Shown here piece by piece: positions 41,756-42,416 of a DNA stretch of 42,416 bases. The notes under the pieces are model-generated. The model saw nothing but the letters and a program-made list of their open reading frames with translations. It did not search any database and was not told the origin of the DNA. Positions within the stretch are counted from its first letter, which is position 1, and each line of letters starts with the position of its first letter. Source of the stretch: Methylomonas sp. (GTDB lineage Bacteria > Pseudomonadota > Gammaproteobacteria > Methylococcales > Methylomonadaceae); contig PESC01000028.1 in assembly GCA_002929135.1 (NCBI GenBank), positions 1 through 42,416 of the forward strand, given 5' to 3'. A program made the position numbers and the translations under genes.

Positions 41756-42390
41756 TGTGGGCGCGGATACATACCATTTGGACAGTCAGCATTCTTGCCT
41801 GCCTAGCGCCTTTGGCCTTATTGGTTTGGGATATTCTCGCCGATAATTTGGACGGAAACACGGTGCAAGCTTTCCATATCCGATCGGGCGATTGGACGTT
41901 GCGTTTTTTATGGCTGACACTGGCGATAACGCCGTTGCAGACCCTCACCCAATGGCGCGGTATGGCAGAGTACCGACAGATGCTTGGACTATTCGCGTTG
42001 CTTTACGCGACCCTTCATTTGGTTGGCTACTTGTTTTTCGATCATGCCGGACAATGGAAAACCATCGTGATCGACATCGCCCAAAGTCCTTACCTGTGGT
42101 TTGGCTTGCTTGCCTATCTGATTATTTTGCTGCTGGGTTTGACGTCGCCTAAAAGCGCCAAAAAGAAGATGGGCAAATCGTGGAAGAAATTACATCGTCT
42201 CATCTATCTGGCGGCAGCGATGTCAATGCTGCATTACTTCTGGCAATTGAAAACCAATTTGGCTGAACCTTTGTTTTATTTGGCCATTATCATCGTGTTA
42301 TTCGCTTTCCGGGTCGTTATGTGGTTTAGAGCACAGAAAGCCTCTTTGAACATAAACACGTTGCAACTGAAGAAACAAACAAGCGAATAA
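41755..42390 (+). CDS. msrQ: Heme-binding membrane subunit MsrQ
   Basis: MsrQ is the inner-membrane b-type cytochrome that feeds respiratory-chain electrons to MsrP. The 211-aa protein has about six transmembrane helices and His residues in positions suitable for heme (LYATLHLVGYLFFDH; KLHRLIYLAAAMSMLHYFW). It begins at the TGATG overlap with msrP. It ends 26 nt before the window edge, so whether further genes follow is unknown. Confidence 0.93.
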   Translation: MWARIHTIWTVSILACLAPLALLVWDILADNLDGNTVQAFHIRSGDWTLRFLWLTLAITPLQTLTQWRGMAEYRQMLGLFALLYATLHLVGYLFFDHAGQWKTIVIDIAQSPYLWFGLLAYLIILLLGLTSPKSAKKKMGKSWKKLHRLIYLAAAMSMLHYFWQLKTNLAEPLFYLAIIIVLFAFRVVMWFRAQKASLNINTLQLKKQTSE

Positions 42391-42416
42391 AAAGAGAGCC
42401 GACCCCAAAAAATTGA

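Noticed and set aside
1-42416. CRISPR arrays, rRNA and tRNA genes
   Set aside because: No array of regularly spaced repeats and no rRNA-like or cloverleaf-like sequence was noticed in the gaps; a dedicated scan was not possible.

Overview
The window is a bacterial chromosome segment, very probably from a gammaproteobacterium. The gene order nrdR-ribD-ribE-ribBA-ribH-nusB-thiL-pgpA, the pair tusD-tusC (tusB missing), the run birA-coaX-SPOR protein, and dense gene packing with ATGA-type overlaps all point that way. An aquatic type such as a methanotroph or sulfur oxidiser would fit, but nothing here fixes the genus. Most of the window is core housekeeping of moderate G+C. Two stretches look like accessory cargo: the ter cluster (about 19.9-27.9 kb) and an AT-richer operon near the right end (about 38.4-42.4 kb).

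Layout. 1-3006 (minus): gcvH, dgkA, a PfkB-family sugar/nucleoside kinase, mazG and an exported lysine-rich protein cut by the window edge. 3007-3328 is a gene-free stretch with several hairpins and one good terminator. 3329-4375 (minus): a MurG-like glycosyltransferase. 4661-10931 (plus): nrdR and the riboflavin operon running into nusB, thiL and pgpA, with a small secreted protein between ribD and ribE. Then tolC (minus), galU, a NarL-type two-component pair, a frameshifted DUF2721 gene (minus), polA and tusDC.

19905-27932: a stress cluster of the Ter type. It holds a DUF475/TerC-like membrane protein, two TerD-family proteins, five tightly overlapping genes (ATP-grasp, TRSP-type phosphoribosyltransferase, HAD phosphatase, StiP-like PRTase-PELOTA protein, CitE-like HpcH/HpaI lyase) and a TerB protein. 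The five-gene core matches the Ter-associated operon proposed from comparative genomics to make a nucleoside-like metabolite; its product is not known to me. 28183-31282 is a PilZ-like gene plus birA, coaX and a SPOR-like gene.

31297-42390 is the most interesting part. A B12-binding MerR regulator of the CarH/LitR photoreceptor class, with its key Trp, His and Glu-His residues intact, is divergent from a sigma-70 family factor with a long unfamiliar N-terminus. The sigma gene is followed by hflK-hflC-ftsH (a membrane protease and its prohibitin-like partners). After a strong terminator come a small membrane protein, a SRPBCC protein, a short LOV blue-light receptor, a fatty-acid-hydroxylase/sterol-desaturase family enzyme and msrP-msrQ (repair of oxidised periplasmic methionine). 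Two different light-sensor families lie within 8 kb of membrane-protein quality control, lipid modification and oxidised-protein repair. I infer a light/singlet-oxygen response locus; this is a hypothesis from gene content and residues, not a demonstrated system.

Dispersed structure: at least three and perhaps four copies of a roughly 100-bp palindromic, MITE-like element (ends like TCGGTCATAAATAACATCC) lie in intergenic gaps, and a REP-like palindrome has inserted in frame within the 5' part of a secreted-protein gene.
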